A DNA stretch of 64,000 nucleotides from Streptomyces sp. ADI96-02 (lineage in GTDB: Bacteria; Actinomycetota; Actinomycetes; Streptomycetales; Streptomycetaceae), in assembly GCF_003846185.1 (NCBI RefSeq), contig NZ_ML123035.1:1-64000 (forward strand), in the 5' to 3' direction. Of this stretch, positions 45,046 to 54,793 are shown piece by piece. Every line of letters starts with the position of its first letter. Positions within the stretch are counted from its first letter, which is position 1. The notes below the pieces were generated by a model. It was not told the DNA's origin and searched no databases. It saw only the letters and a list, made by a program, of their open reading frames with translations. Made by a program: the position numbers and the translations under genes.

Positions 45046-46767
45046 TCAGATTCCGGAGGCGGGTGCAGCCGCCTGATGAGCGTGTGCGGTGACATGCAGG
45101 GCAGCCAAGAGCACGAGTGCCACCGTCTGAGGGGCCGTCTCCGTGTCGGATAGATCGTGGAGTTCGCTGTTGCGGAGGTTGAGTCCTCCGTCGCTGTCGA
45201 CGAGTAGGAGACGCAGGAAAGCCTGCCAGTCGGCGTGCATGCCGGCGTCGGTCGCGCGGTCGATGAGGGTGGCCAGGAGGGTCACTCGGCCGCGGCTGTC
45301 GCCCTGTGGCGGCTGGATGATCGGAATGCGGTGATAGCGCAGGGTCTCCCGGAGGATTCCTTCGATCCGGGGCAGGGCGATCGCGAAGGCTGCGTCGTAC
45401 TCCCCGCTCCAGTAGTAGCGGAAGGCGCGCGCGAGCTTGGTGGCGCGGATCCCCGTGATGATGGGGTCGGCCGTGAACAGCTGGGCAAGCTGGGCGGTGG
45501 TCGGGTCGAAGCGGTCTCCCACCGTCTCCAGGAGGTGGTGCACGTAGACAGAGGTGATCATCATTGCGGTGACGTGCCACTCGCTCTCGTCGTCCGCTGC
45601 CGTGCGCACTCGGGCCTCCGCCACAGGAACGGGGCCGGCGGCATTGATCCGGATGCTGGGGATGAAGGAGGACAACAACCCCTCGGATGCCAGCCTCCTT
45701 GCATGTTCCTGGGCAGCCTGCCGCGTTCCGCAGGGGGCCGGCAGGCTGGCCAGTGCGCTGAAGGCCTGCCCGAGGGTCTGCGCCTGGCCAAGGACCCTCT
45801 GGGAGTAGTCCTCGATCTCGTCTCGCCGCAGAGGGAACTCAAAGTGGAAACTTTCCATGCCGAGTTGGTCCGGAGCGATCGCCTGCATCCGTACCCGAGC
45901 GTCATCGAACAGGTCCTCCAAACCGTAGTCACGTGCTGCGGTGGCTGCCGCGTTGAGCCGGTCCACGCGGACAAAGCCCGTGAACCGTTCTGCTTCGGTG
46001 AGCAGCGCTTCGACGATCTGTCGCTGCAGTGCCGTCCGTTCTTGCGGGTCTTGCGTCCCCGCGATACGCAGCTGCAGCAGTTCCACCACCACCGGAACGT
46101 CCCCTCCGTGGATGCCGGTGGCCCTGCTGAGGAGTGCTTGCACGGCAGCATCTGAGGCGTGGCGGCCAACCAGCTTCCTCAAGATCTCCAAGACCAGGCC
46201 CGGCGCCGCTTCCTGGGAGTCGTCGAGAAGCTCAGACACAAAGCTGATCATGGCCTGCTTGGTGGTGAGTTCCAGGTCGCGCACGCTCAGCCGTACCGCA
46301 AGGTCGTACGCGAAGCACAGGCAGTCACTGGCCCGGCAGCGCCCCGCGGAGCGGTCCGCCATACCCAGAAATCGGGGCACAGCCTCCGTGTAGTCTTCGA
46401 TCGCCTTCCGGGCATGCGGGAAACTCTTGCGCGCCTCCCACACCAGGTGATGCAGGCGGGCACGCAGCATGGGGTGGCCCACAGCCTCCGCATAACCGGC
46501 CCAGGTCTCCATGGCACTGTCCGAGACGGCCTGAGGGTTCGCAGGCCACCGATCGGCGCCCCGGCCGATGAAGTCCCCCGCCAGCCCTCCCCGTTCCGTG
46601 ACGTGGAAACACAGGGCAGCCCATATCGCGTCAGCTTCGGCTGCGGCCTGACCTTGCCATGCCTCTGCGTTGGCATGCTCGATCCAGCGCTGCAACAGCT
46701 CCTGGAGAGAAGCGAACTCAGCAGCTGTCGCGTCGATGCAAGCAAGCACGGCCGGGTCGATTCCCAT
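45046..46767 (-). CDS. DUF4209-like HEPN protein (573 aa)
   Basis: ATG 46767 has a perfect AGGAGG at 5 bases. The first 330 residues are helical. The C-terminal 160 residues match the plan of DUF4209: AFAIALPRIEGILRETLRYH, then DGGLNLRNSELHDLSD with R-N-S-E-L-H (R-x4-H) as the HEPN motif, then a hydrophobic helix. The family occurs in defence islands. It is transcribed toward the HEPN-motif protein 2 gene, 240 bases away, and could share regulation with it. Confidence 0.75.
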   Translation of the reverse strand: MGIDPAVLACIDATAAEFASLQELLQRWIEHANAEAWQGQAAAEADAIWAALCFHVTERGGLAGDFIGRGADRWPANPQAVSDSAMETWAGYAEAVGHPMLRARLHHLVWEARKSFPHARKAIEDYTEAVPRFLGMADRSAGRCRASDCLCFAYDLAVRLSVRDLELTTKQAMISFVSELLDDSQEAAPGLVLEILRKLVGRHASDAAVQALLSRATGIHGGDVPVVVELLQLRIAGTQDPQERTALQRQIVEALLTEAERFTGFVRVDRLNAAATAARDYGLEDLFDDARVRMQAIAPDQLGMESFHFEFPLRRDEIEDYSQRVLGQAQTLGQAFSALASLPAPCGTRQAAQEHARRLASEGLLSSFIPSIRINAAGPVPVAEARVRTAADDESEWHVTAMMITSVYVHHLLETVGDRFDPTTAQLAQLFTADPIITGIRATKLARAFRYYWSGEYDAAFAIALPRIEGILRETLRYHRIPIIQPPQGDSRGRVTLLATLIDRATDAGMHADWQAFLRLLLVDSDGGLNLRNSELHDLSDTETAPQTVALVLLAALHVTAHAHQAAAPASGI

Positions 46768-47163
46768 CTGAACCTCCTGGAAGACCAGTATCGGCCGCGT
46801 CACATCTGCCACCTACCGGTTTTCATCTGCGGCAACACCACATAGGACTACGCCCGCGGTCCTTCCCCCGGCCCCCGACACCAGAGGGTGCACACCTGCA
46901 CAAACGCGCGCAGCCGAAGATGGCACCAACCACCGCGCCCGTAGGGCCACATGGGAAGTGTCACCACGCTGCCCAGCAGAGATGTCACGTCCTGCCACTG
47001 GTGACCTCACAGCCGTGCCATCGAGCGCAACTACAGAGGCACAGCTCACAGGGTCGAAGCCATCAACCTGACGCTGGCTCAGTAATGACACCACTGCGCT
47101 GGCATCGCAACGGCACTTCACAGGCGACCGACGATGTCCTGGAGGATCACCACGGGGGTGGGT
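46768..47163. other. Divergent promoter region
   Basis: About 400 bases separate the divergent DUF4209-like and nuclease genes. No independent gene is supported; open frames here lack a ribosome site. Composition is slightly less G+C-rich. I cannot point to specific promoter boxes. Confidence 0.35.
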
Positions 47164-48300
47164 ATGGAGCTGGCGGCATTCTTCAGCAGCGGTGGCGGAT
47201 GGGCGCAGCCCTGGGTGCTCGACATCGAACTGGTCGAATCCCTACGGTTCGGTCCGCCGGCCGGGCACACCGACCTGGACGTGGCAATCGCGCTGACCCG
47301 GCTGCTGCACCACGACTTCGTCTCCTACGGCACCGACGGCCAGGGCCGGCATCTGGACGACGAGAGCGTGCCCCTGGTCATCAAGGCGCACCGCGCCGTC
47401 CTGGAGCGCCTGGCCCTCAAGCCGCCCGTCTGGCCGTTTCGTACCTTCGACGGACCGCGCGGGTTCGGCAGCTACTGGCGCGCCAACGATATGAGCGGCA
47501 GTTGGAAGGCGCGGCGGGACTGCATCGAGCAGATCCTCGGCCCCACGCGGGACGCGCTGGAGGATCTGCAGGAGCTGGAGTACGAAGCCCGGTTCACCAA
47601 GGGGCCGTCGGGCAGCTTCAAAAACCTGATCTTCGCCGCCGACGGGGTCAAGCCCGAGATCGTGCTGCGGGACGCGGTGAACAACGAGGTCGAGATCGTC
47701 CGTCACGCCGACACATGCCTGGTGTTCACCGACCCCCTGCCACCTCACGGGCTCACCTGGCGGCAGATGGTCGCCTGGTGGCAGAAGAACCACCAGCCGG
47801 GCGCCGACGAGAAGACGGCCGCCGAGGGGCTGTACCGGCGTCTGTACCGGTCGCTGGACTCGAAGCCCGAGCAGCTCCTCATGATCACCTACTGTGCCCG
47901 GTATGCCGAGGAAGGAGGCTTCGACCTGCCCGCGCTGATCCCCCAGGTCTACCTGCACTACGACCCCTACACGCGCAAGAGCGGCAAGCAGTCCGGCACG
48001 CTGTACCGGCAGCGGATGGACTTCCTGCTCCTGGCGCCGGACCGCTCCCGCATCGTCATCGAGGTCGACGGAGTACAGCACTACGGGCGGCCCAACCCTC
48101 CCGACGAGCAAGGGCGCATCACGCATACCGCGGTGCCGCGGCTGTACGCGGAGATGGTCGCCGAGGACCGTCGGCTGAGGCTCGCGGGATATGAGATCTA
48201 CCGCTTCGGCGGCTGGGAACTGAAGGAGCCGGGCGGGAGGCAGGTTCTGGAGTCCTTCTTCACCAGCCTCCTCGCACGGCACCAGAAGCCGGCGCTGTAA
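47164..48300 (+). CDS. DUF559/Vsr-like nuclease with AbiJ-like N terminus (378 aa)
   Basis: I chose ATG 47164, after GGGGGTGGGT; GTG 47158 and ATG 47134 are alternatives. Residues 1-10 read MELAAFFSSGGG, similar to the start of AbiJ N-terminal domains, and a helical domain follows to about 150. The C-terminal 110 residues contain QRMDFLLLAPDRSRIVIEVD then GVQHYG, the Asp and E-V-D-G-x-QH arrangement of DUF559/Vsr-like PD-(D/E)XK nucleases, followed by LRLAGYEIYRFGGWEL, also typical. An abortive-infection or restriction role is inferred. The next gene starts 15 bases later. Confidence 0.75.
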   Translation: MELAAFFSSGGGWAQPWVLDIELVESLRFGPPAGHTDLDVAIALTRLLHHDFVSYGTDGQGRHLDDESVPLVIKAHRAVLERLALKPPVWPFRTFDGPRGFGSYWRANDMSGSWKARRDCIEQILGPTRDALEDLQELEYEARFTKGPSGSFKNLIFAADGVKPEIVLRDAVNNEVEIVRHADTCLVFTDPLPPHGLTWRQMVAWWQKNHQPGADEKTAAEGLYRRLYRSLDSKPEQLLMITYCARYAEEGGFDLPALIPQVYLHYDPYTRKSGKQSGTLYRQRMDFLLLAPDRSRIVIEVDGVQHYGRPNPPDEQGRITHTAVPRLYAEMVAEDRRLRLAGYEIYRFGGWELKEPGGRQVLESFFTSLLARHQKPAL

Positions 48301-48314
48301 CGCGGTCTGCCGCA

Positions 48315-49316
48315 GTGAAGCTGCCCTTCGAGGAGACGTGTACGGTCGCCAAGGTGAATCCAGATGCAGCGTCCGACCCGCGCCGACTCGGCGTGCCCAG
48401 GGAAGTCGTGGACGAGGGCGCGCGTACGCTGCGCCATGCCGTCGAGTCACTCGACGCCTTCGTCGGGAGTCTCACCGAAGGCACCGCGGTCGAGGGGATG
48501 TCGCCCGCCGATGCGGGCTGGGTCAGTTCCTCACATCACCGGCACCGCACAGCACGTTCCCGGTTGTGGGCGTGGGCCGGCTGGAGCACTCAGCTCACCC
48601 TCGGGAACATCGTCGATCACGTCCAGGCGATCGAGCGGACGCTGGTGGGCGAGCCCGTGGCCATATGGTCGCTCGTCTCGCTCTCCCGCGTCGTGCAAGA
48701 GGGCGCCATCCGCGTGTGCCATCTCTACGAGCCCGGGCTCAGCCCCGAGCAGCGTGCGGTGCGCATCGCCGCCGCGTGGCTCAATGGGGCCCGGCAGCAT
48801 CAGGTCGCGGCCAAGGACGTCGGCGTGCAGGCGGTCCCAGAAGCGGAGAAGATCTGGCAGGTGGCCGAGCGGACCGTCCAGCGCGCCGGAATGAGCATCG
48901 GCCTGGACAGACGGGGCCGTCCGGCCTCGGCCGTGCTGGGGTCGGTCAAGGCGCCGTTCAAGGTAGACCTCACCGGCATCGCCGCGAAGCGGCCCACGCA
49001 TCTTCCTGCCTGGTACCGCATATCCTCCGCGGCCTCCCACAGCACCGTGTGGATGGTCGCCCAGGCTTTCGCTTCCGACGACGACCACCAGCCGGTCATG
49101 CGGGCCGACCCGGAGATCGTCACCGCGGCGGTGCTGGCCGTTCTGGGAGCGTTCGAGGACTTGGTGCAGACGCTGGGCGACTACTACGGCAAGAACCCCC
49201 ACCAAGCGCTTCTGACTATCCGCCGGCGCACCGTGGCGGTCCTCGACCGCCAGCGGAAGTGGCGGCAGCAAGCGCAGGACGATGCACGCCTCCTACTCGG
49301 AGAGAGCGGCACCTGA
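48315..49316 (+). CDS. HEPN-like protein partner of the DUF559-like nuclease (333 aa)
   Basis: The start is GTG 48315, or GTG 48354; the ribosome site is weak, but the 15-base gap suggests coupling to the nuclease gene. The protein is helical. Near residues 233-250, LPAWYRISSAASHSTVWMVA shows Y-R-x6-H, as in DUF5677-type HEPN-like proteins (YR-LS-AHG). A basic helix (TIRRRTVAVLDRQRKWRQQA) closes the protein. It may be the regulator or antitoxin of the nuclease; this is inferred. Confidence 0.65.
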   Translation: MKLPFEETCTVAKVNPDAASDPRRLGVPREVVDEGARTLRHAVESLDAFVGSLTEGTAVEGMSPADAGWVSSSHHRHRTARSRLWAWAGWSTQLTLGNIVDHVQAIERTLVGEPVAIWSLVSLSRVVQEGAIRVCHLYEPGLSPEQRAVRIAAAWLNGARQHQVAAKDVGVQAVPEAEKIWQVAERTVQRAGMSIGLDRRGRPASAVLGSVKAPFKVDLTGIAAKRPTHLPAWYRISSAASHSTVWMVAQAFASDDDHQPVMRADPEIVTAAVLAVLGAFEDLVQTLGDYYGKNPHQALLTIRRRTVAVLDRQRKWRQQAQDDARLLLGESGT

Positions 49317-49394
49317 CCCCCTCGTGCGCCGTACCGTCTTCGCCGCCCCGCTGGTATCGGTCCTGGTCGCGTCGGCCTGGCTCTGAGGAGATGG

Positions 49395-50369
49395 TCAGGG
49401 CCAGGCCGGCAGCGGGGAGGCCCTCAGAGGGAGACGAAGCGGCAGTGTTCCGGGCTCCAGCTCAAGTTCGATCGCAGGTCCCCGGCCAGTCACCCGGCGC
49501 AAAATCGCGCTGGAAGGGTAGGGAGTGGTGCCCCAGATGCCCTGGGCGCCTGGCCGGTCCAGGACAAGGACCCGGTCGCTGTAGTCGGCCATGCCGGCCG
49601 GCAGGTGCGCGGCGGTGACCGGGACGTCAGGGTCGTCCGGGTCTTCGGTGACGACCTGCGAAGTGACCAGGACGGCCAAGTTGTATGCGCGGGCCAGGGA
49701 GCGGAGTTCTGCCATGGTCGCGGCGGTGTCACGCCCCTGGTCGGTGAAGTCGCTGAAGTGCCAGAGGGAGTCGACGACCCACAGCCTGAGCGTGAAGCCT
49801 CTGCGGGCTGCGGCCAGCAGGCCGGCTCGAAGGCTGTCGCGCGCGCTGGTACCCACTCGCGCGCCGTGCCGGAGCAAAGGGGTGGCGTCGAGTTCGGGCA
49901 CCGCGGTGGCCGTGAACGTCTCCCAGCCGCCGGGAGGGACCTGCGAACGTACGTCGAACCCGTACCGGGCGGCGATGACCTTCTGGGCCAGAGCCTTGCT
50001 GGTGATCTCCCCGGAGGTGAACAGTGCGCCGATGCGCTGCTGTGCGTTGTGCAGGGCGACGTTCAGCGCCAGGGTGGAGCGGCCGGCCGTCGGCAGTGAC
50101 ACCAGTGCCGTCACCGTCCCCGGGGCAAAGGATGCAAGCGTGGCGGCGTCCGCGCCCCACGGCCAGAGGCACCGCGGCGGCACGGGGGGCTGGGTCGTGG
50201 GTCGAGGGCTGGTGGCGGGTGTTGCCCGGACGGCGCCCGCAGTCGTGGCTTCGCGCGTCAGGAGGTCGACGGCCGCTGCTCGTCCCTGGGCGTTGAGGGG
50301 GGTGGGCAGGCGGCCGGCGGCTGCGGCTTGCCTGACGCGGCGCAGTGCTTCCTGGTAGCCGCATCCCAC
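49395..50369 (-). CDS. RecA/DnaB-like ATPase (324 aa)
   Basis: The start is GTG 50369, the first usable one after a TAA. After a Pro/Thr linker, FAPGTVTALVSLPTAGRSTL is a Walker-A-like block in which GKS/T is replaced by GRST, so ATP binding may differ or be lost. It continues with FTSGEITSKALAQKV, LRLWVVDSLWHFSDF (Walker B) and NLAVLVTSQVV, the KaiC/DnaB-C fold. It resembles plasmid-borne replicative helicase C-terminal domains without the N-terminal domain. Confidence 0.65.
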   Translation of the reverse strand: MGCGYQEALRRVRQAAAAGRLPTPLNAQGRAAAVDLLTREATTAGAVRATPATSPRPTTQPPVPPRCLWPWGADAATLASFAPGTVTALVSLPTAGRSTLALNVALHNAQQRIGALFTSGEITSKALAQKVIAARYGFDVRSQVPPGGWETFTATAVPELDATPLLRHGARVGTSARDSLRAGLLAAARRGFTLRLWVVDSLWHFSDFTDQGRDTAATMAELRSLARAYNLAVLVTSQVVTEDPDDPDVPVTAAHLPAGMADYSDRVLVLDRPGAQGIWGTTPYPSSAILRRVTGRGPAIELELEPGTLPLRLPLRASPLPAWP

Positions 50370-50575
50370 GGCGGCGTTCAGATCCCTGGCGATGCGCAGG
50401 CACGTTTAGACGAAGCACGTGCCGTAGAGAATAGCCAGCTGCTCCTGACGGCCGAAAGGGCCGGTTCACGCCACTGGCGGAGCCGCTGTCAGGGCCGGTG
50501 ACCGGCGCGGTGTTCAGCTCACCGGGAGCCGGGCGTGCGCGGCCCGCTGATCAGCGGCTTTGCGGGGGGGGGCGG

Positions 50576-52999
50576 TCAGAGGAAAGCGGGAGTGGGGTTC
50601 TCGTCGGTCCAGTCGCCGTCGAAGAGGGCCGCGACGAGCTGTGCGTGTTCGGCATCAAGCTGGCCAGCGCGCACCTTGGTGCGGGTCTTGGCGAACCAGG
50701 AGCCGATCTTGACGGTGTGGCCGTCGACCGTGATCGTCTCGCGGGCGGCCGGGGCGCGGCGTTCGCGGTGGAGGAAGAGCTCGAGGATCTGAACGGTCTC
50801 TTGGAAGGCCCGTCGAGCTGTGGGGCGCGGCGCCAGGGCGCTGGTGGCGGGGGTGAGGCCGAGGGCGGCCAAGAGGCGGTGCTGGCCCGGGACAAGGGTT
50901 TTCCAGGCGGTGAGCTGGCGGGTGGCCCAGCTGCCCAGGTTGACGCTTCCAGCGTGGGTGTCGGGGGTGAGGGGCTGGCCGGTCTCCACGTGGCGGCGCA
51001 CCTGATGGTATTTGCGGTGCCAGTCCGGGCCGTGCGGGAGCTGCCAGTGGGGATCGATGGCGGTGAGGTCGGCGGCGCGGGCGGGGTCGAGACGGCCGTG
51101 GGCAGCGAGGTGGCGCTGTTCGGCGAGCCAGGCGCCGATCGAGGTGGTGGCGGGGGCGGCGAGGTGGCCGTGGAGCCGGTGGTAGTCGGCGGCGGTGGTG
51201 AGGCGGGCGCGCCAGGCGGCGTCGTGCTTGTCCCAGATCATGCCGAGGGCGTCGAGTTCGGCGGTCCACTCGGGTTCGAGGCGGCCGGCGGTTGCGGCGT
51301 CGCGCATGGTGGTGATGAAGCGGCCGAGTTCGAACCCTGCGGGGTCGGTGTGGTCGGTGGGAACGTCGAGGTGGCCGTAGGTGTCGTGGAATGCCTGGGC
51401 GGAGGCGAGGCCTTCGCGGCGGGTGCGGTTGATTGCGCCGCGAGGGTTGAAGGCGATGAGGTCCATGGCGCGGGCGATGCGTTCGGGGTGGATCGTGTAG
51501 TCGAAGTGCCAGCGGTGCTGGATGAGGCGGCTGGTCTCGGTGGTGAGGCGGTTGGCCTTGTTGGGGAGGCGTTCGAGGATGCGGTGGTCGTGGCTGGCCA
51601 GGGCGGTGGTGATGGCCCAGACGGGTTCGTAGGGGGTGCCGAGGATGTTCTCGGGGTCGTCGCTGGGCGGGATGTAGACGGGGACGATGAGGCTGGCGGT
51701 CTTGCCCGAGACATCCAGGCGCAGGGCGCGGCCGAGGCCCTGGACGCAGCGGGTAACGCTGCTGGTGGGGTCGGCGAAGACGACAGCGTCGACGCTGGGA
51801 ATGTCGATGCCTTCGGCGATCACTTTGGCGTTGGCCAGGATCGCGCTCGGTGAGGCGGCGAAGTGGGCGAAGATCTGTGCGCGTTCGTCAGCGGTGTGGT
51901 CACCGTGGACGAAGGAGACATAGGGGTCGAGGCCGGGGAAACAGTCCGGGTCGGCTTTGCGGAGACGGCGCAGGGTGTGGGGCAGTTCGCGGGTGAAGCG
52001 GACGGAGTCCTCGACGAGGTGGAAGAAGACCAGGACCCGGCGCATGGAGTGCTTGGTCATGGCGTTCAGGACGGCGAGGTGCAGCGCGGTGGTGCGCAGC
52101 GCCTCCTCGGAACCTGTGCCGGGGGTGGTTGTGCCGGGGGCGGGGAGGTTGAGGCGGGCGCGGAGCTCGTTGTCGGTGACGGCGGGGACCACGATGCGGT
52201 AGTCCGCGGCCACGCCGTCGGCGATGGCCTGGGCCAGGGGGTACTCGAAGACCTTCTTCCCGTAGACGGCCTCGTTGTCCATGCTGTTTGCCGCGGTATC
52301 CACGGCGGACTCGGTCACGGGGCGGGGCTGGCGGCGGGTGGTCGAGGCGGAGTCGGTGAGGTCGGGGGCGGCGAAGCTGCGTGGGGTGGCGGTTATGTAG
52401 AGACGGCGCTCGGCATGGATCCGGGCCGCGTCGTTGATCACGGCCCACTTCTTGTCCGCCCGGCCGGCGATGCGGTGGGCCTCGTCCATGATCGCGAGAT
52501 CGAAGGGTGGCACGGTGTAGCGGGTGTGCTGCGTCGCCTCGATCTTGTCGAGTGAGTCGTAGGTGGAGATCACCGTCAGGGCGGGGAGCTGGTCGTCCCT
52601 CTCCCCCACGACCGACATCAGCGCCGCAAGGGCATGCGGGCTGCTGGTGGAACCGACCCGGCGGGCGGCAAGCGCGTCATGAACGGTGGTGTCCATCGAG
52701 GACACGATCACCATGTGCTCCAGGTGGCCGTCGCGGCGCCATGCGAGTGCGGTCTGCGCGGCCAGGTCCAGCGTGGGCACGACAACCAGGACCAGGCGGG
52801 CGCCGAGCTCGTCCGCAGCCCGGATCGACGCCAGCGTCTTGCCTGTCCCCGTCGCTGCCACGTACAAGGCCCGGGTATGCGGGCGGCGCAAATGTCCGAC
52901 CACCGCCCGCAGGCCACGCTCCTGGTCCGGACGCAGCACGGGACGGTCGGCGGGACGCCAGACGGTGGGCTCGACCGATGTGACCATGCCCGCCATCAT
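50576..52999 (-). CDS. SF2 helicase with helicase-associated repeats, TtrA-like (807 aa)
   Basis: The start is ATG 52999 or 52996. Motif I AATGTGKT is near residue 50, DEAHR (motif II) near 173, TATPR (motif III) near 204, motif V ANAKVIAEGIDIPSVDAVVF near 390 and motif VI VQGLGRALR near 420. The last 260 residues hold about four HA repeats (for example AFHDTYGHLDVPTDH with GRFITTMR). This plan is that of the helicase-like proteins near Streptomyces telomeres, such as TtrA, and of some plasmid helicases. A role in replication, transfer or telomere processing is likely but unproven. Confidence 0.8.
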   Translation of the reverse strand: MMAGMVTSVEPTVWRPADRPVLRPDQERGLRAVVGHLRRPHTRALYVAATGTGKTLASIRAADELGARLVLVVVPTLDLAAQTALAWRRDGHLEHMVIVSSMDTTVHDALAARRVGSTSSPHALAALMSVVGERDDQLPALTVISTYDSLDKIEATQHTRYTVPPFDLAIMDEAHRIAGRADKKWAVINDAARIHAERRLYITATPRSFAAPDLTDSASTTRRQPRPVTESAVDTAANSMDNEAVYGKKVFEYPLAQAIADGVAADYRIVVPAVTDNELRARLNLPAPGTTTPGTGSEEALRTTALHLAVLNAMTKHSMRRVLVFFHLVEDSVRFTRELPHTLRRLRKADPDCFPGLDPYVSFVHGDHTADERAQIFAHFAASPSAILANAKVIAEGIDIPSVDAVVFADPTSSVTRCVQGLGRALRLDVSGKTASLIVPVYIPPSDDPENILGTPYEPVWAITTALASHDHRILERLPNKANRLTTETSRLIQHRWHFDYTIHPERIARAMDLIAFNPRGAINRTRREGLASAQAFHDTYGHLDVPTDHTDPAGFELGRFITTMRDAATAGRLEPEWTAELDALGMIWDKHDAAWRARLTTAADYHRLHGHLAAPATTSIGAWLAEQRHLAAHGRLDPARAADLTAIDPHWQLPHGPDWHRKYHQVRRHVETGQPLTPDTHAGSVNLGSWATRQLTAWKTLVPGQHRLLAALGLTPATSALAPRPTARRAFQETVQILELFLHRERRAPAARETITVDGHTVKIGSWFAKTRTKVRAGQLDAEHAQLVAALFDGDWTDENPTPAFL

Positions 53000-53464
53000 C
53001 CCGTATCGAATCGGAGCGGACTGGTGGGTGATCCAGAAGCTCCCCGCCCGGCGGACGGCGTGGTGCGCGTTCTGCCGTCAGCTGGATCATCAGCTCGGCG
53101 GTCCGAAGGCCGCAAATCATGGCGGTGCAGCACGGATGCCTAGTGCACGATCCCCGTCTTTCCTCAGCCCAGCGCATCCCATCGGCTCGTGGCCGTGACC
53201 CTCGCCGCTCACACCTCTCCCGGCAGCACGACCGGCGTCGCAGAGGCCGGTCACCTGGCGCGCATGAGCAGGCTCGCACGCCTCGATCTGATGGACGCTG
53301 TGGAGCTGCTCGTCGCCCGTCAGGCTCTCGGCTCGTGGAATCTCGACCCGTACACGGACGACCTCACTTGGATCACCGGCTCGCAGCGATCCCCGGCAGG
53401 TACAAAAAGCGGCCTGTAGCCGACCCGCGCCGGGTGCCAGGCCGCACTCCGGGGTTCACGTGGC
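53000..53464. other. Region between Wadjet and helicase operons
   Basis: 465 bases. A 76-codon plus-strand frame at 53189-53419 (RLDLMDAVELLVARQALGSW) looks partly protein-like but has no ribosome site. The rest holds no recognisable gene. The helicase promoter should lie here. Confidence 0.3.
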
Positions 53465-54793
53465 TCATCGACTCGGCATGTGTACGGAGTCATGTGGGGA
53501 TGGAGGCCACGGTCCGGTGTGGCTCTGCGCGGATGATGCTGCGGGGCTGGTGTTAGGTCGCAGGGGATCGGATCTGCTGGCGCCGAGCAGCATGTCAATA
53601 ATGGCGCTGTTCTCTTGGTAGATCCTGCCCTCAACGCCACTGCGGTCGCGGGGAGGTTCATGGTCGTTCGTCTCCCTGCCGGCTCGTGGAAGTCGGCTCC
53701 AGTCGGGCTCGGAATCAGCAGCGCTGCGGTGTGCGGCATCGTCCATGGCGACGAGTGTGGCGCGGTAGCGATCATGGACCACCGCGGCGATGGCGTGACC
53801 CCATGGGTCGTGGTCCCCGGCGTAGTCGATGGCAATGCCTGCGTCGCAGGCGAGAGCGAGCAGGGTGTGGTCGACGGCGCTGAAGGTTCCCCTCGTGCAG
53901 GCGAGCGGTCTGGTGACGCCGCGTTCGAGTGCTTCGTCGATGAGGGAGACGTTCTCGACGACGAGCAGTCTTTGGCCGGCCTGGAGAGTCGGGGGGTGTG
54001 CGGTGAGATCGTGCAGGGTGAGGTGGACGGGGCGCCGGTCCTTGTAGGCGAGGTTGAGCGCTCGGTCGCTGGGACCGTCGCCGGTGGCCTGGACGTTGAA
54101 CAGCAGGACCGTCTGGGACAGGCGGTCGGCAACGATGCCGAGGCGGGCCAGGAGCCCGCGGTCGCCCGCCGGCGTGTCGGGCTGTTCTGCGTTCAGGAGG
54201 TCGCGGGCCAGAAGGACGAGTAGTGCACCGCGGCCGTTGTCGTTGAGGTCGAAGTAATGGGGGTCGGCGGCACAGTGATGGGCGAGGCGGGCCAGTGAGA
54301 GCCGCCTGGGCAGGGGCAGGAGCGCATGGGCGCGCGCCAGGGCGTCAATGAGGAAGCGCCGTTCCTCGAGGGTGTCTTCGCTGATGCCGTAGGAGCGCAG
54401 GCGCTCGTTGAGGAGTGGGGCATCGGGTAGCGCATGCGCGGCATGTGAGTCGATTTCTGTGCGCAGGCGGCGGGCTGCTGTGCGCGTGGTGGCGGTGTCT
54501 GGGATGTGGAGGCCTGCGGCCTCGATGAGGTTGCGCAGGTCGTGGTGTGTGTGTCCAAGGGCGGTCAGGAGTCGGGGTACAGGGATCGTCGTGCCGTTGT
54601 CTCCGGTCCGTAGAGGACGGCGGCGTCCTTGAGGCGTGGTGTGGGCGAGCCAGCCGGCGATGCGTGCCCGGGCGGGCCGGGTGAGGGGGACGGTGATGGT
54701 CTTGATGGTCTCGGGGGCGTCTCCTTGGGCCAGGCGGTTGGCCAGGGACTGCCAAAGGGGCCGGATGTCGGGGTCATGGAGGTCTGAGGGCAT
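53465..54793 (-). CDS. jetD: Wadjet JetD-like Toprim nuclease subunit, TIGR02679 family (442 aa)
   Basis: ATG 54793 overlaps the JetC-like stop as TGATG. The first 260 residues are the helical TIGR02679 (DUF3323-like) part: RARIAGWLAHTTPQGRRRPL and RRLSLARLAHHCAADPHYFD. A Toprim-like domain follows: LLVVENVSLIDEALERG (acidic Glu) and DYAGDHDPWG (Asp-x-Asp). The C-terminal GRIYQENSAIIDMLL is usual. JetD cuts the loop-extruded plasmid. It is the last gene of the four-gene operon. Confidence 0.85.
   Translation of the reverse strand: MPSDLHDPDIRPLWQSLANRLAQGDAPETIKTITVPLTRPARARIAGWLAHTTPQGRRRPLRTGDNGTTIPVPRLLTALGHTHHDLRNLIEAAGLHIPDTATTRTAARRLRTEIDSHAAHALPDAPLLNERLRSYGISEDTLEERRFLIDALARAHALLPLPRRLSLARLAHHCAADPHYFDLNDNGRGALLVLLARDLLNAEQPDTPAGDRGLLARLGIVADRLSQTVLLFNVQATGDGPSDRALNLAYKDRRPVHLTLHDLTAHPPTLQAGQRLLVVENVSLIDEALERGVTRPLACTRGTFSAVDHTLLALACDAGIAIDYAGDHDPWGHAIAAVVHDRYRATLVAMDDAAHRSAADSEPDWSRLPRAGRETNDHEPPRDRSGVEGRIYQENSAIIDMLLGASRSDPLRPNTSPAASSAQSHTGPWPPSPHDSVHMPSR

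Noticed and set aside
53189..53419. Small 76-aa gene
   Set aside because: No ribosome site, no family, short; mentioned only within the intergenic entry.
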